Shown here one piece after another: positions 1 to 8,529 of a stretch of 64,000 nt of DNA. Source of the stretch: Nostocales cyanobacterium LEGE 11386 (GTDB lineage Bacteria > Cyanobacteriota > Cyanobacteriia > Cyanobacteriales > Nostocaceae). The DNA is taken from positions 1-64,000 of the forward strand of contig JADEXK010000020.1 in assembly GCA_015207155.1 (NCBI GenBank). Reading direction: 5' to 3'. The notes under the pieces are model-generated. The model ran no database searches and was not told the origin of the DNA. It saw nothing but the letters and a program-made list of their open reading frames with translations. Every line of letters begins with the position of its first letter. The first letter of the stretch is position 1. A program made the translations under genes and the position numbers.

Positions 1-143
1 GAATTTGTATTGTTGCGATCGTCAGGTTTTAAAGCATGGCGAATTACAGTTATGGCGTTCATTAAATAACGCTGGTTAGCTTCATACCATTCAGGAGAAT
101 TAGTAGTTAAATGTAAATTGTGAGTTAATAACTCATCTTTCAT
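1..143 (-). CDS. 5' end of a probable eCIS-associated AAA+ ATPase (partial)
   Basis: An open reading frame reads leftward from an ATG at 143 and runs off the window edge (47 complete codons). Upstream lies an AGG-type ribosome binding site about 7 bases away, and the frame is closed by a stop near 228-230, so 143 is the only good start. The visible residues include the stretch SPEWYEANQRYLMNAITVIR, which to me resembles the N-terminal segment of the AAA+ ATPases that accompany contractile injection systems. No Walker motif is inside the window, so the family call rests on this short segment and on its position downstream of the DUF4255 gene. The reading frame itself is well supported; the ATPase function is inferred. 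Confidence 0.55.
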   Translation of the reverse strand, partial: MKDELLTHNLHLTTNSPEWYEANQRYLMNAITVIRHALKPDDRNNTN

Positions 144-200
144 AATTAACCTGAGTTCCGGATAAGGAAAATAAGTAGGACGGCGTAAATAATTAAAGGT

Positions 201-258
201 TTGTAGTGAGGACTTCAGTCCTCTCTTTTATACGAGAGGCTGCGCTTTGGGCGCAGCC
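201..258. repeat. Dispersed hairpin repeat (GAGGACT-type) with a second hairpin
   Basis: GAGGACT (208-214) and AGTCCTC (217-223) form a perfect palindrome. Directly behind it GGCTGCGC (238-245) pairs with GCGCAGCC (251-258). The first hairpin belongs to the same family as 7911-7968, with half-copies near 26401 and 47614. It lies in the 455-base gap between the leftward ATPase gene and the DUF4255 gene, where I see no coding potential. Confidence 0.75.
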
Positions 259-425
259 ATGCCCACAGGGCTTTACAAATAAGGGCTGTACTGCTTCTGT
301 ATATACAGATGACTTTGACATCGGTTTGCCTAGTTTCTTGATATATCTGGGTTTCTGGTATTTTTAGCGTGAATTCAACTTGTCAAACTCACGTTATTTT
401 TAAGGTTTTTTTTGCTTCAAAAATA

Positions 426-555
426 TTTGGCGTTGCATATTTGCGGGATGATTTTGCTGGTTTTGTGGGATGGGCATCTTGCCCGTCCCTTGTATTTCCG
501 GACGGGCAAGATGCCCACCCTACAAGAATCATCCTTTGATTCAGCAACGCCGAAA
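426..555. mobile_element. MITE-like inverted-repeat element (~130 bp)
   Basis: The whole segment folds back on itself. The outer arms are TTTGGCGTTGC (426-436) and GCAACGCCGAAA (544-555), followed inward by GGGATGATTTTG against CAAGAATCATCC. The inner arms at 465-488 and 500-523 match at 22 of 24 positions around a short loop. No transposase is encoded, so this is a non-autonomous palindromic element. It could also act as a terminator region for the DUF4255 gene that ends at 599. A single arm-like GATTCAGCAACGCC also occurs near 42424. Confidence 0.7.
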
Positions 556-598
556 TGTTTAAGTCCCGTTAGTTGTTTTCCCTTTTTCTTGCTAATCA

Positions 599-1864
599 TC
601 AAAACACCACAACAGGTGCAATATACTGCTCAAATGTTGGGCTATTCGGATCTTGGTCAACTGTGAGTAAACTTTCAGCCCCATCTACTACCAGACGTAC
701 TAAATAAGTCCCTGGTAAACAATCTGTAACGGCAAAGGTAATTGCATGAGAATTAGCCCGGCGATTCTTGGTGCGATCGCAGGAGTATCCTGAAAATTGT
801 ACAAGTGAAAGTTCAGTCAGGATCAAAGTTACCTGTTGGGCTTTATCAATAGTGAAATTGACTAGGACAGTGACATCAGCAGTTCGCGTATCATTACCCC
901 TCCCTTGCAAATTAGACACGGTAACTTCCTCGATGGTTGGACGCAACACGATGGGCAAAATGTTAGAAATTACATGTTGATGAGGATGAATTACCTGTAA
1001 ACTCTGGACACCTGCCCGTAGAGACTCTATAGGTATGGAGGAAAGATCCAAAGTAATTTGTCTATCGGTTACTGTTTGTGGAACTACCTTGACATTACCG
1101 ATACTGACTTGGGTAATGTCTGCACTTAATCTGTTACCTTGAATGAGTAAGGTGCTGGTAGCCAAAATTAAGGGTGTTGTTGTTAATTGAGTTTGCCAGA
1201 CTTTAGATAGTTCTTCTAATACCTTGATTTGGGCGATCGCAGGTTGATATGGTGTGACATGACGCTGAAGATTGCGTACAGGTAAAGGTTTCTTGGGTAT
1301 ATCGCCACTGTCGATTAAGACGACACTCACTTTATAAGCTATGGACAACGAGTAAGAAGTCTGGAAAAATACAGTCCAAATTTTGGATATTTCTTCTACA
1401 TTCAAATCAACGGGAGAAATCACGATCGCTTCAGCTTGATCAGCAAGGTTAGAATCTGCCAAAAAGGTAAAAGTTGAGTCTGTTACTGTTTCCCGAATCA
1501 TCTCTTGGGTAACAATTGTTTTGCTATTCAAGGTGCGGACAACACTACCCATCAGGCGCTGGGGTTCCAATTCCACATCGTTACCGTAACAACTCAATAA
1601 GTAGTAGAGATCCAAACCTGTTTGCGATCGCTTAGTATATTTTTCCTCCGATGAGTGGCGTTGACGTAAGTCAGCACTGCGCCAAGCCGGATTCAGTAAA
1701 ATATCGTAAAGATACAAATTCACTCCAACTTCCGGCGCACCACTATTCAAGCGATCGGGTCTAACAGTTGTCACCCTCGCACCGTCCACATCGAGTTGTA
1801 CACTAGCTTGCAAGCTTCTTTGTAGAGTTGCAGTTACAGTAGCAATGGCTAAATAATTACTCAT
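599..1864 (-). CDS. DUF4255/Pvc16-like eCIS protein, long form
   Basis: A 421-residue protein whose first ~190 residues match the DUF4255 (Pvc16 N-terminal) pattern: a helical start, then GAPEVGVNLYLYDILLNPAWR and the SGYS/NPAWR-type segments of tail-terminator or cap proteins in contractile injection systems. The remaining ~230 residues are beta-rich and look like one or two Ig-like domains (IQGNRLS..., ITFAVTDCLPGTYLVRLVVDG). No signal peptide is seen. It is the third gene of a leftward run (kinase, regulator, this gene, ATPase), probably cotranscribed. The start ATG at 1862-1864 lies in a tandem-repeat tract, so the true ribosome binding site is unclear. It probably caps the tube and sheath. 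Family assignment is confident, exact role less so. Confidence 0.85.
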   Translation of the reverse strand: MSNYLAIATVTATLQRSLQASVQLDVDGARVTTVRPDRLNSGAPEVGVNLYLYDILLNPAWRSADLRQRHSSEEKYTKRSQTGLDLYYLLSCYGNDVELEPQRLMGSVVRTLNSKTIVTQEMIRETVTDSTFTFLADSNLADQAEAIVISPVDLNVEEISKIWTVFFQTSYSLSIAYKVSVVLIDSGDIPKKPLPVRNLQRHVTPYQPAIAQIKVLEELSKVWQTQLTTTPLILATSTLLIQGNRLSADITQVSIGNVKVVPQTVTDRQITLDLSSIPIESLRAGVQSLQVIHPHQHVISNILPIVLRPTIEEVTVSNLQGRGNDTRTADVTVLVNFTIDKAQQVTLILTELSLVQFSGYSCDRTKNRRANSHAITFAVTDCLPGTYLVRLVVDGAESLLTVDQDPNSPTFEQYIAPVVVF

Positions 1865-1980
1865 TAGTCATTAGTCATTAGTCATTAGTCATTGGGTATT
1901 GGGTATTGGGCATTGGGCATTGGGCATTGGGCATTTCTCTTGTCTCCTACTCAGCACTCAGCACTCAGCACTCAGCACTT
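1865..1980. repeat. Short tandem repeat cluster (TTAGTCA, TTGGGCA and CAGCACT units)
   Basis: Three successive tandem arrays fill the gap between the response regulator and the DUF4255 gene: about four ATTAGTC units, then about six ATTGGGC/ATTGGGT units, then four CTCAGCA units. Such heptamer arrays are typical of Nostoc-group intergenic DNA. The array reaches to the DUF4255 start codon, so copy-number change could alter its leader. Confidence 0.9.
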
Positions 1981-1981
1981 A

Positions 1982-2665
1982 CTAAGGACAAACTAAACCT
2001 AACTTTAAGGCTTTGACAATCGCCTGAGTGCGGCTGGTGACACTTAATTTTTCAAAGATGGCTGTTAAGTGAGCTTTGACGGTGGCGACGGTAATAAATA
2101 AATGTCCGGCAATTTGTTCGTTAGAAGCTCCTTGGACTAACCAGTTTAATACTTCTCGCTCTCGTTCGGTTAAGTGAATACTCGTACCAGCCGCCGCCAG
2201 GGAATGTCCTGTGTAGTAGTGAAATAAGCGAAAAAAGGCCGTGGCTACTTCTGCTGGTAAATAAACTTTGTTATTAATTACAGTGGTAATAGCTTCGCAT
2301 AATTGGGTGGCTAATTGGTCTTTAAATACGTAACCCCAAGCGCCAGCTTGCATAGCTCGAAATACCCAATCATCTTGTTGATGTGCTGATAAAATTAGCA
2401 CTTTGCCGTTATAAGATAATTCTCCCAGACGCAGTAATGCTGTAATTCCATCTTCTGGAGGCAATTCTAAATCCAGCAAAATTAAAGCAGGGTGTTGTTC
2501 AGTGGTTAACTTCAGTGCTTGCTCAACTGAAGCAGCTTCACCTACAACGTCTAAGCCGACACTACTGCTATTGTTATAAAAGTTTAATAAAGTGCGGATG
2601 CCTTGGCGAAAGTGCGGTTCATCATCTACAAGCAAAATGGAAATTGGCTCTTTTTTGGCGTTCAT
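1982..2665 (-). CDS. NarL/FixJ-family response regulator
   Basis: 227 residues. The N-terminal receiver domain (about 5-130) has the acidic pair DDE near residue 14, the phospho-acceptor Asp at about 65 in LILLDLELP and a C-terminal lysine in YVFKDQ. The C-terminal LuxR-type helix-turn-helix (about 160-225) contains LTEREREVLNWLVQGASNEQ and VATVKAHL. The start ATG at 2665 has AGGGA 7 bases upstream. It lies 66 bases behind the sensor kinase, so the two very probably form a cognate phosphorelay. Its place between the kinase and eCIS genes suggests that it controls transcription of the injection-system operons; that is inference. Confidence 0.93.
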   Translation of the reverse strand: MNAKKEPISILLVDDEPHFRQGIRTLLNFYNNSSSVGLDVVGEAASVEQALKLTTEQHPALILLDLELPPEDGITALLRLGELSYNGKVLILSAHQQDDWVFRAMQAGAWGYVFKDQLATQLCEAITTVINNKVYLPAEVATAFFRLFHYYTGHSLAAAGTSIHLTEREREVLNWLVQGASNEQIAGHLFITVATVKAHLTAIFEKLSVTSRTQAIVKALKLGLVCP

Positions 2666-2731
2666 GGTAGTTTCCCTGGTATATAAAGTGCTTCCTTCCT
2701 GAGTGCTGAGTCAGAAGATTACTCAGTAATT

Positions 2732-3922
2732 TCACCTTTGCCTGTTTATGGGTAGGGTAAAGGAGAATTGAGCGCCACCTTCAGGGATATTTTCTGCCCA
2801 CAAGTTACCTTGATGGTCAAAAATGATTTTTTGAGCGATCGCTAATCCTAAGCCGGTACCCCCTAAACGTCGAGAATAATATGGCGTGAATATTAGCTTC
2901 AAGTCGGATTCGGAAATTCCGGAACCGCGATCGCAAATCTCCACCAACACTTCATGATTATATATATGCCAATTACAAATCACTGTCCCACCTTCTGGGC
3001 TAAAATACACAGCATTCGTTAATAAATTATCAAACACTTGTTTCATTTGCCAGCTATCAACTGTGACATTCACAGGTTTATCGGGATAGTGAATTTGAAT
3101 GTGTTTTTGCTGCAACCAAGGTTGTAAAGCTTTAATACTTTCTGCAATAATTGTTTGTAAATTGTGCTGCTTAATCTGTGATCTGGCCTGTTGCCCGCGA
3201 TAAAGCAAATCGGTTAATTTGGCACTGAGTTCATCTACTGTCTGGCGAATTAGTATTGCTTGTTCTTGCAAACAGCCATCTGGCAAAGCCAAGCGGAGAG
3301 TTTCTGCATATAGATTAATTAATGCTAAGGGATTGCGTAGTTGATGTTCTGCGCGTCCTAGTGTTTGAGATAAAGCAGCAATTTCTGCTAGATGGCGCGA
3401 TCGCTCTTTATACATAGCTAGATATTCACTCAGGATCTGAGCATTATTCAGCAGCATTTGTTGATGAATAGGTGAAAGCGGCTCATAAGTGCAAATAAAT
3501 ACATATTCGGCCGCTAGAGAATTCTGCTCACCCACACAGCAGACATAAGCATAATATTTTTCTGGTATGCTTAATTGAGTAATTTTAAGAATAGGTAAAT
3601 CTTCAATTAACCAGTTTTCTGCTTGCAGAGATGAAACATCAAGATGTGATTGCCCAGATGCGAAGCAGTTTGTCGCTCTAGATGGTATGGCATGTTTGCC
3701 AGGCATTTGCTCTTGTATATATTCTGATATTAATTGCCGCTTTCTGGTATCTAGGTTTTGATATACCGTCCAGACAGCTACAGTCGGCATTAAATCTGCT
3801 AACTGTTGCACAATGAGTTGGCAAATTCCACTAATATCAGCTGGCGACAACTGAGTTGGTGAATTGTTCGTGGACGAAGGTAGGGTTTCTTGAGCAGTCA
3901 AATTTTGAGTAACAACCTTCAT
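2732..3922 (-). CDS. Soluble sensor histidine kinase
   Basis: 396 residues with no transmembrane segment. Residues ~30-170 look like a GAF-type sensor region. The H-box AEHQLRNPLALINLYAETLR places the phospho-acceptor His at about 193. The N-box is DNLLTNAVYFSPEGG, the G1 box is DRGSGISESD and the G2 box is GGTGLGLAIAQ. The start at 3922 has GGAG 8 bases upstream. It is the first gene of the leftward run and faces the rightward eCIS operon across a 540-base gap. The cytoplasmic sensor suggests that an internal (metabolic, redox or light-related) cue is read; the ligand cannot be told from sequence. Confidence 0.92.
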   Translation of the reverse strand: MKVVTQNLTAQETLPSSTNNSPTQLSPADISGICQLIVQQLADLMPTVAVWTVYQNLDTRKRQLISEYIQEQMPGKHAIPSRATNCFASGQSHLDVSSLQAENWLIEDLPILKITQLSIPEKYYAYVCCVGEQNSLAAEYVFICTYEPLSPIHQQMLLNNAQILSEYLAMYKERSRHLAEIAALSQTLGRAEHQLRNPLALINLYAETLRLALPDGCLQEQAILIRQTVDELSAKLTDLLYRGQQARSQIKQHNLQTIIAESIKALQPWLQQKHIQIHYPDKPVNVTVDSWQMKQVFDNLLTNAVYFSPEGGTVICNWHIYNHEVLVEICDRGSGISESDLKLIFTPYYSRRLGGTGLGLAIAQKIIFDHQGNLWAENIPEGGAQFSFTLPINRQR

Positions 3923-4462
3923 CTTCTACTCTCCGGCATACTCGCACAGTCAGAAGCGTTGCAGATGCTACAAGATTTTAAGTATTGTCTACCTGCGAAG
4001 ATTCTGCTTCTTGCTGTATAAATAAGGACAAAATTAGCTTACATGCACAAGTTCACAATTTCCCCAATTGCAACAATTATTTTAGAATATCGACCAAAGT
4101 CTAATAACCACTAGCTGGCTGGATCTCTAAGCTTATGAATAGCTAGCCCAAAAGTGGCAAATCCAACTTAAAAGCCTCATTCAAAGGTTTATTTCGTGCT
4201 GTAATGTATACCTTCCGCCTTCCCATAGAAGTAGGTAGCACAGTAGTTATGGCAAAGTGCTGAGTGCTGAGTGCTGAGTATCAACCCAGTTGCTTCATTG
4301 TTCTCTGGCATCAATACTGTCCTCACTTATGTGACTACGGCTATATTCTTTGCTACCTGCATCAGGAACTCTGGTAGGACGCCCAAACCTCCGTATATTC
4401 AGTTTGGTGGTAATAAATATACTTTTCCAACTGATGAAGGGAGTATTTAAGGAACCCTGCTG
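3923..4462. other. Divergent intergenic region between eCIS regulatory and structural arms
   Basis: 540 bases without a supported gene. It must hold the promoters for the leftward kinase run and the rightward structural operon. I cannot place sigma boxes with confidence. It carries the dispersed repeat at 4246-4352. If the response regulator controls this locus, its binding sites are most likely here. Confidence 0.6.
4246..4352 (+). repeat. Dispersed intergenic repeat, copy A
   Basis: A block starting GTTATGGCAAAGTGCTGAGT, followed by extra GTGCTGA heptamers and then ATACTGTCCTCACTTATGTG and ACTACGG. The same block is present in inverted orientation at 34128-34198 with fewer heptamers. It lies in the divergent promoter region of the eCIS locus and encodes nothing. 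Confidence 0.75.
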
Positions 4463-5005
4463 TTGTGTCTTATGATCCCAGCTGCTACCCAGACTTTAGC
4501 AAAAATTTTAGCTAGCGGGATTTCCCTGCTCAGTACAGAGCAAATCGATTTCAACCACCCTGGTGTGGGGCAGAATGTAAATCCCAGACTGAACTTGTAC
4601 TGTTACAACATCCGGGAAAATGTTTATATACAGCAATCCGGCTGTCGGCAATCAATTAAGCAGGGGAAACCGATGCTAGCATCACCCAAGTGGTTTGATG
4701 TGTCATTCTTGGTCAGCGCCTGGGACTTCACCAGTTTGGGTGAACAACGTCTGCTGTCAGAGGCATTGATACTACTATTGCATCACCACTCGCTACGAGA
4801 GGAGGTGCTGGCTCCAGCACTGCGCGGTCATGGCGAATTGTCGATGACCGTTTCTGCGGTTCATCCTATTGATGCTGCTGCTTTGTGGAGTGCCCTGGGT
4901 GTGCCATTACGTCCAGCTTTGTATGTAACTTTGACAATTCCCCTAAACCTGCAAAGCAATACTTTTAACAAGACCAATGAAGAAGTTTTGCTCAAAATCA
5001 ACTAA
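4463..5005 (+). CDS. DUF4255/Pvc16-like eCIS protein, short form
   Basis: About 177-180 residues made almost only of the DUF4255 domain: an N-terminal helix TQTLAKILASGISLL, the conserved PRLNLYCYNIREN, WFDVSFLVSAWDF and a C-terminal ALYVTLTIPL strand. It is the first gene of the rightward structural operon, 64 bases before the sheath. The start is ambiguous: an AAGGA site at 4449-4453 is 9 bases from a TTG at 4463 but 18 bases from the ATG at 4472. The spacing favours TTG; codon preference favours ATG. It is a paralogue of the N-terminal part of the gene at 599-1864. It probably acts as tail terminator or cap protein at the end of the sheath-tube. Confidence 0.85.
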   Translation: MCLMIPAATQTLAKILASGISLLSTEQIDFNHPGVGQNVNPRLNLYCYNIRENVYIQQSGCRQSIKQGKPMLASPKWFDVSFLVSAWDFTSLGEQRLLSEALILLLHHHSLREEVLAPALRGHGELSMTVSAVHPIDAAALWSALGVPLRPALYVTLTIPLNLQSNTFNKTNEEVLLKIN

Positions 5006-5069
5006 GCCATTGGTTGAGGTTTAGAGGGCTAAGGACTGTTATTCAGCAAATACAGGAAAACCAAGCATT

Positions 5070-6746
5070 ATGCCTAGATTAGATTACTTTGCGCCTGGTG
5101 TCTACGTCGAAGAAGTAGATCGAGGTAGTCGCCCAATTGAGGGTGTGAGTACAAATATCGCTGGATTTATCGGCTTTACCGAAGATGTACGCGGTGATGC
5201 TGCATTATTTAAACCGATGTTGGTGACATCGTGGAATGAGTACCTGGAATACTTTGCGAAACAAGGTTCCGATGGTTACACAGATTTTGATGCTTATTTA
5301 CCCTTTGCCGTCAACGGTTGGTTTCTCAATGGCGGTGGACGCTGTTGGGTAGCTAGCATTGGCACTAAACGTCCAGGAACACCACCTCCTCCCCCAGAAG
5401 AAACTGCCTTAAAAATTCGCACTACGGGAAATCGCCCTTCTTTGCAGTTGGCCCTCAAACCTGTTGCAGATGGAGAGAATAATCTAACTGGGGAAGAGGG
5501 AAGAATTAATGTTTCAATTCTAGAAAGCGAACCTCGTCCACCAGAAAACCCCGAAGCCGAACCACCCCTAAACACAGGTGAATTCTTCAAAGTCGTGATT
5601 AGCCGGGATGGAGAAATTCTGGAAGAGTACGACCACCTATCGATGAATCCCCAAGTCGCAGCAGAGGCTGGTACCTATGCGGTGACAGCTATCCAAGAGT
5701 CTACATTTGTGGATGCAGTTGACTTGGAAACACCTGGACAACCACTTTCCCGTCGTCCAGCCAATGGGATGTATGAAGTTAGCCCTCCACCAGTGGTTTC
5801 TACTCCCGAACGCTTCCCCAGAGATGTGCAAGGGGTACGGGACGATCGCACCGGGATGCAAGGTATCTTTGAAATAGACGAAGTGACCATGATTGCTTTC
5901 CCTGACTTGATGCGGGTGTATCAAGATGGCATCTTGGATCTCGACCAAGTTCACGGGATCATGGAAACGATGGTGAGTTTGTGCGAAAATACTGCCCCTA
6001 ACCGGATGGTAGTGTTAGACCCGCCCCCTTGTAAAGGTGGTGGTGCGCCAGTTCCCGCTACCCAAGTCAAACCCCAGCATATCGCCCAGTGGTTGAGTGC
6101 ATTTAACAGGCGATCGCAATTTGCCGCCCTCTACTATCCTTGGATTAAAGTCCCCAACCCCCGCAACGGTGGTAGACCAATTATGATTCCCCCGGCTGGT
6201 CATATGTTGGGTGTTTGGTGTCGCACCGATGAAACCAGAGGAGTCTATAAAGCACCTGCTAACGACACACCCAGAGGTGTGATTGGTTTGGCTTACGAAA
6301 CCAATTTGCGCGAACAAGAACTATTAAACCCTTTGGGTATAAATTGTATCCGCACCTTCCCCAACCGAGGTATTCGTATTTGGGGCGCTCGCACTTTGGT
6401 GGAACCAGACAATGTGCAATGGCGTTATATCAGCGTCCGCCGCTTGATGAGCTACATTGAAAAGTCCGTAGAATTAGGTACTCAATGGGTAGTATTTGAG
6501 CCTAACGATCAAGATTTGTGGGCGCGTGTGACTCGGACTGTGAGTAACTTCTTAGAACGACTCTGGCGAGAAGGTGCTTTATTCGGTGCTTCGGCGGCGG
6601 AAGCCTTTTATGTGAAGTGTGATGCTAGCATCAACACCCATGAAACCATGATGTTGGGTCGTCTATATATCGAAGTTGGTGTTTGTCCAGTTCGTCCTGC
6701 GGAATTTGTCATCTTCCGCTTTAGTCAATGGTCTCCTAATCAGTAA
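5070..6746 (+). CDS. Contractile sheath protein of the injection system
   Basis: 558 residues. The start MPRLDYFAPGVYVEEVDRGS with RPIEGVSTNIAGFIGFTEDV is the signature of phage tail sheath (gp18/Pvc2-like) proteins. The C-terminal part, with DLWARVTRTVSNFLERLWRE, INTHETMMLGRLYIEVGV and PAEFVIFRFSQ, is the conserved sheath core that forms the inter-subunit mesh. The middle region (about 110-250), rich in Pro and Glu (PPPPPEET, EPRPPENPEAEPP), is a probable surface insertion. The ATG at 5070 follows 64 bases after the DUF4255 gene. Contraction of this sheath drives the inner tube. Only one sheath gene is present here, whereas some eCIS loci carry two or three. Confidence 0.96.
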   Translation: MPRLDYFAPGVYVEEVDRGSRPIEGVSTNIAGFIGFTEDVRGDAALFKPMLVTSWNEYLEYFAKQGSDGYTDFDAYLPFAVNGWFLNGGGRCWVASIGTKRPGTPPPPPEETALKIRTTGNRPSLQLALKPVADGENNLTGEEGRINVSILESEPRPPENPEAEPPLNTGEFFKVVISRDGEILEEYDHLSMNPQVAAEAGTYAVTAIQESTFVDAVDLETPGQPLSRRPANGMYEVSPPPVVSTPERFPRDVQGVRDDRTGMQGIFEIDEVTMIAFPDLMRVYQDGILDLDQVHGIMETMVSLCENTAPNRMVVLDPPPCKGGGAPVPATQVKPQHIAQWLSAFNRRSQFAALYYPWIKVPNPRNGGRPIMIPPAGHMLGVWCRTDETRGVYKAPANDTPRGVIGLAYETNLREQELLNPLGINCIRTFPNRGIRIWGARTLVEPDNVQWRYISVRRLMSYIEKSVELGTQWVVFEPNDQDLWARVTRTVSNFLERLWREGALFGASAAEAFYVKCDASINTHETMMLGRLYIEVGVCPVRPAEFVIFRFSQWSPNQ

Positions 6747-6885
6747 ATAGGGAAAATGCGAAAGGTGAAGATTGCTCTTTTACCTTTTGCTTTTTTATAT
6801 TTATAAATCTAGTTTTTTAGGGTGTAAATTACATCCTAAAAACATACACAAACTCGTCTTGTTGTTAATTGAAGGAGTTGCAAAT

Positions 6886-7374
6886 ATGCCCAGCGAACTT
6901 AAACCAATTGCTGCCAGTAATTTTTACTTTGAAATAGATGGTATGACCGACATGGCTTTTAGCAAAGTTGGTGGTGTCAAATTTGAAGCAAAAGTCAAGG
7001 GTCAAGATAAACCTTTAATGTCTACGAAAGGTGGCACTACTATCCGACAAATTAACTCGGCTGGCTTTGAAGGACTATTCACAATTGAAGTAACAACTCT
7101 CATGAGTGGTGATAGTGATAGCACCAGCAAGAAAATGTATGAGTGGTTTAAAAAGTGTATGCCCAAAACTGAAAAAGGTGAAGGTAAATGGGCAGAAAGC
7201 AAAAAAACAGGTTCTATTACTGCCTATGATACTGATGGGAAAGAGGTAATGCGTTGGGAGTTAAAAGAAGCTTGGCCTTCTGAATATAAAATTGGTGATT
7301 TAGATGTAAATGGTAACGACTATATCGAAGAAACTTATACATTGACATGCGAAAATATGAACAGAAAAACATGA
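6886..7374 (+). CDS. Inner tube protein, paralogue 1 (T4 gp19-like)
   Basis: 162 residues. The frame is open further upstream to 6772, but that part is AT-rich and lacks a site; the ATG at 6886 has GGAG 9 bases before it and begins the conserved tube fold. The segments AASNFYFEIDGMTDMAFSKV, WFKKCMP, GSITAYDTDGKEVMRWELKE and AWPSEYKIGDLDVNGNDYIE are diagnostic for phage tail tube (gp19/Pvc1-like) proteins. It lies 139 bases after the sheath. In related systems one tube paralogue builds the long inner tube and others form the first rings on the baseplate. Lys and Glu content is high, typical of soluble tube subunits. Confidence 0.93.
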   Translation: MPSELKPIAASNFYFEIDGMTDMAFSKVGGVKFEAKVKGQDKPLMSTKGGTTIRQINSAGFEGLFTIEVTTLMSGDSDSTSKKMYEWFKKCMPKTEKGEGKWAESKKTGSITAYDTDGKEVMRWELKEAWPSEYKIGDLDVNGNDYIEETYTLTCENMNRKT

Positions 7375-7439
7375 ATTTAACCATGACATCTAGCTAATTC
7401 ATACAAACCATTCTGAAACTATTTTGGGAGATTTAATTT

Positions 7440-7904
7440 ATGCCAGAGTTTATTTCTAACGCCAAGTTTTATTGGGAAGCAGATGGACTCACTGAGATTT
7501 TGATTCAAAAAATTAGTGGGATGCAAATGAAAATGACAGTTGCAGGCGGGGATGCACCTATTGGTGTTACCAAAGATGGTAAAACTCAAACACAAGCTAC
7601 AATTGGCGGTGTAGAATGTTCTGAAATTACCATCGAATGTGTAGCCACTGCTGAATCTAAACAATTGCTGGAGTGGTATAACAAATGTCATGCTGAAGCT
7701 CTTTCAGGAGGTAAAGCTGAGGGACGTAAAAATCGTAAATTAGGAAAAATCTCTATTTATGATGGTGAAGAAGAAAAAGTGCAGTACGAATTCACAGATG
7801 TCTTTCCCACTAGTTACGCAACAAGTGACTTTTCAGCCGGTTCTGGTGAATTACTAACAGAAACAGTCACGGTTGGCTTCACTTATTTTGAACGCAAGAA
7901 GTAA
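7440..7904 (+). CDS. Inner tube protein, paralogue 2 (T4 gp19-like)
   Basis: 154 residues, starting MPEFISNAKFYWEADGLTE. It shares the gp19-family plan with the upstream gene: IQKISGMQMKMTVAGG, LLEWYNKCH, GKISIYDGEEEKVQYEFTDV and FPTSYATSDF. It is 65 bases downstream of tube paralogue 1. It is probably either the main tube subunit or a tube initiator; which one cannot be decided from sequence alone. Confidence 0.92.
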   Translation: MPEFISNAKFYWEADGLTEILIQKISGMQMKMTVAGGDAPIGVTKDGKTQTQATIGGVECSEITIECVATAESKQLLEWYNKCHAEALSGGKAEGRKNRKLGKISIYDGEEEKVQYEFTDVFPTSYATSDFSAGSGELLTETVTVGFTYFERKK

Positions 7905-7910
7905 ATAAAA

Positions 7911-7968
7911 GTTCGTAGTTAGGACTTTAGTCCTCTCTTTTTCGAGGGCTGAAGCCCTCACTACGAAC
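7911..7968. repeat. Palindromic dispersed repeat inside the eCIS operon
   Basis: A 25-base arm beginning GTTCGTAGTTAGGACTTTAG faces a matching arm ending CTCACTACGAAC, with a loop of about 8 bases and a few mismatches. It lies directly behind the second tube gene and 20 bases before the third. An RNA hairpin of this strength could stabilise or attenuate the message and so set the ratio of the tube subunits. Same family as 201-223. Confidence 0.8.
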
Positions 7969-7987
7969 AAATTAGAGGTAATTAATC

Positions 7988-8479
7988 ATGACGGATTTTC
8001 CAGAAATCCTGACTAATAGCCGATTTTATTTAGAATTAAAGCTTGCTGGTAGCCAAGAACCAGTTGACGGTTACTTTATGGAATGTCAAGGTTTTAAGAC
8101 TACCCAACAGGTGATAGAAATCTCTGAAGTCACACCCCAGACTTGGGGTAAAGCGGGAAATGCTAGTGGGAGGATTGTCCGGACTAAAATTCCTGGTAGT
8201 GTTACTTATTCTAACTTAGTTTTACGCCGTGGTTTAACTATTTCTATGACTATGTGGAACTGGCTTGCTAATGTTCAGGAAGGAAATTGGGGCGAACAAC
8301 GGCGAGATGGTTCTTTAGTAATTTATAATCAAGCCGCCGAAGAAAAGTTTAGACTAGAGTTTAAAAATGCCTGGCCTAATAGTTATACAATTTCTGATGT
8401 CCAAGCTGCTGGGAGTGACCATGAAATTGAGGAAATTGAAGTAGTAGTGGAGGAATTAAAACGGGTTCCAGTCAGCTAA
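7988..8479 (+). CDS. Inner tube/tube-initiator protein, paralogue 3 (T4 gp19-like)
   Basis: 163 residues. Matches the longer gp19 branch: TNSRFYLELKLAGSQEPVDG, YFMECQGFKTTQQVIEISEV, RTKIPGSVTYSNLVLRRGLT, MWNWLANVQEGNW and FKNAWPNSYTISDVQAAGSD. This branch, with the RTKIPG and LRRGLT motifs, resembles Pvc5-like initiator tube proteins of injection systems rather than the bulk tube. The ATG at 7988 has an AGAGGTA site upstream. Expected to sit between baseplate spike hub and main tube. Confidence 0.9.
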   Translation: MTDFPEILTNSRFYLELKLAGSQEPVDGYFMECQGFKTTQQVIEISEVTPQTWGKAGNASGRIVRTKIPGSVTYSNLVLRRGLTISMTMWNWLANVQEGNWGEQRRDGSLVIYNQAAEEKFRLEFKNAWPNSYTISDVQAAGSDHEIEEIEVVVEELKRVPVS

Positions 8480-8529
8480 GTGTATTTATTTACCTTATGC
8501 AATTTGGAGGCAAATTAGCTTAACACCGG

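Noticed and set aside
412..666. 84-codon frame on the plus strand
   Set aside because: It is the translated MITE-like palindrome plus the antisense end of the DUF4255 gene.
1865..1980. Possible CRISPR array
   Set aside because: Units are seven-base head-to-tail repeats without spacers; the same holds for arrays near 4260, 29240, 42200 and 50100.
5294..6317. Several minus-strand frames opposite the sheath gene
   Set aside because: They are antisense shadows of a strongly supported coding sequence.
6772..6885. N-terminal extension of the first tube gene
   Set aside because: AT-rich, hydrophobic and unlike gp19 proteins; a proper site precedes the ATG at 6886.
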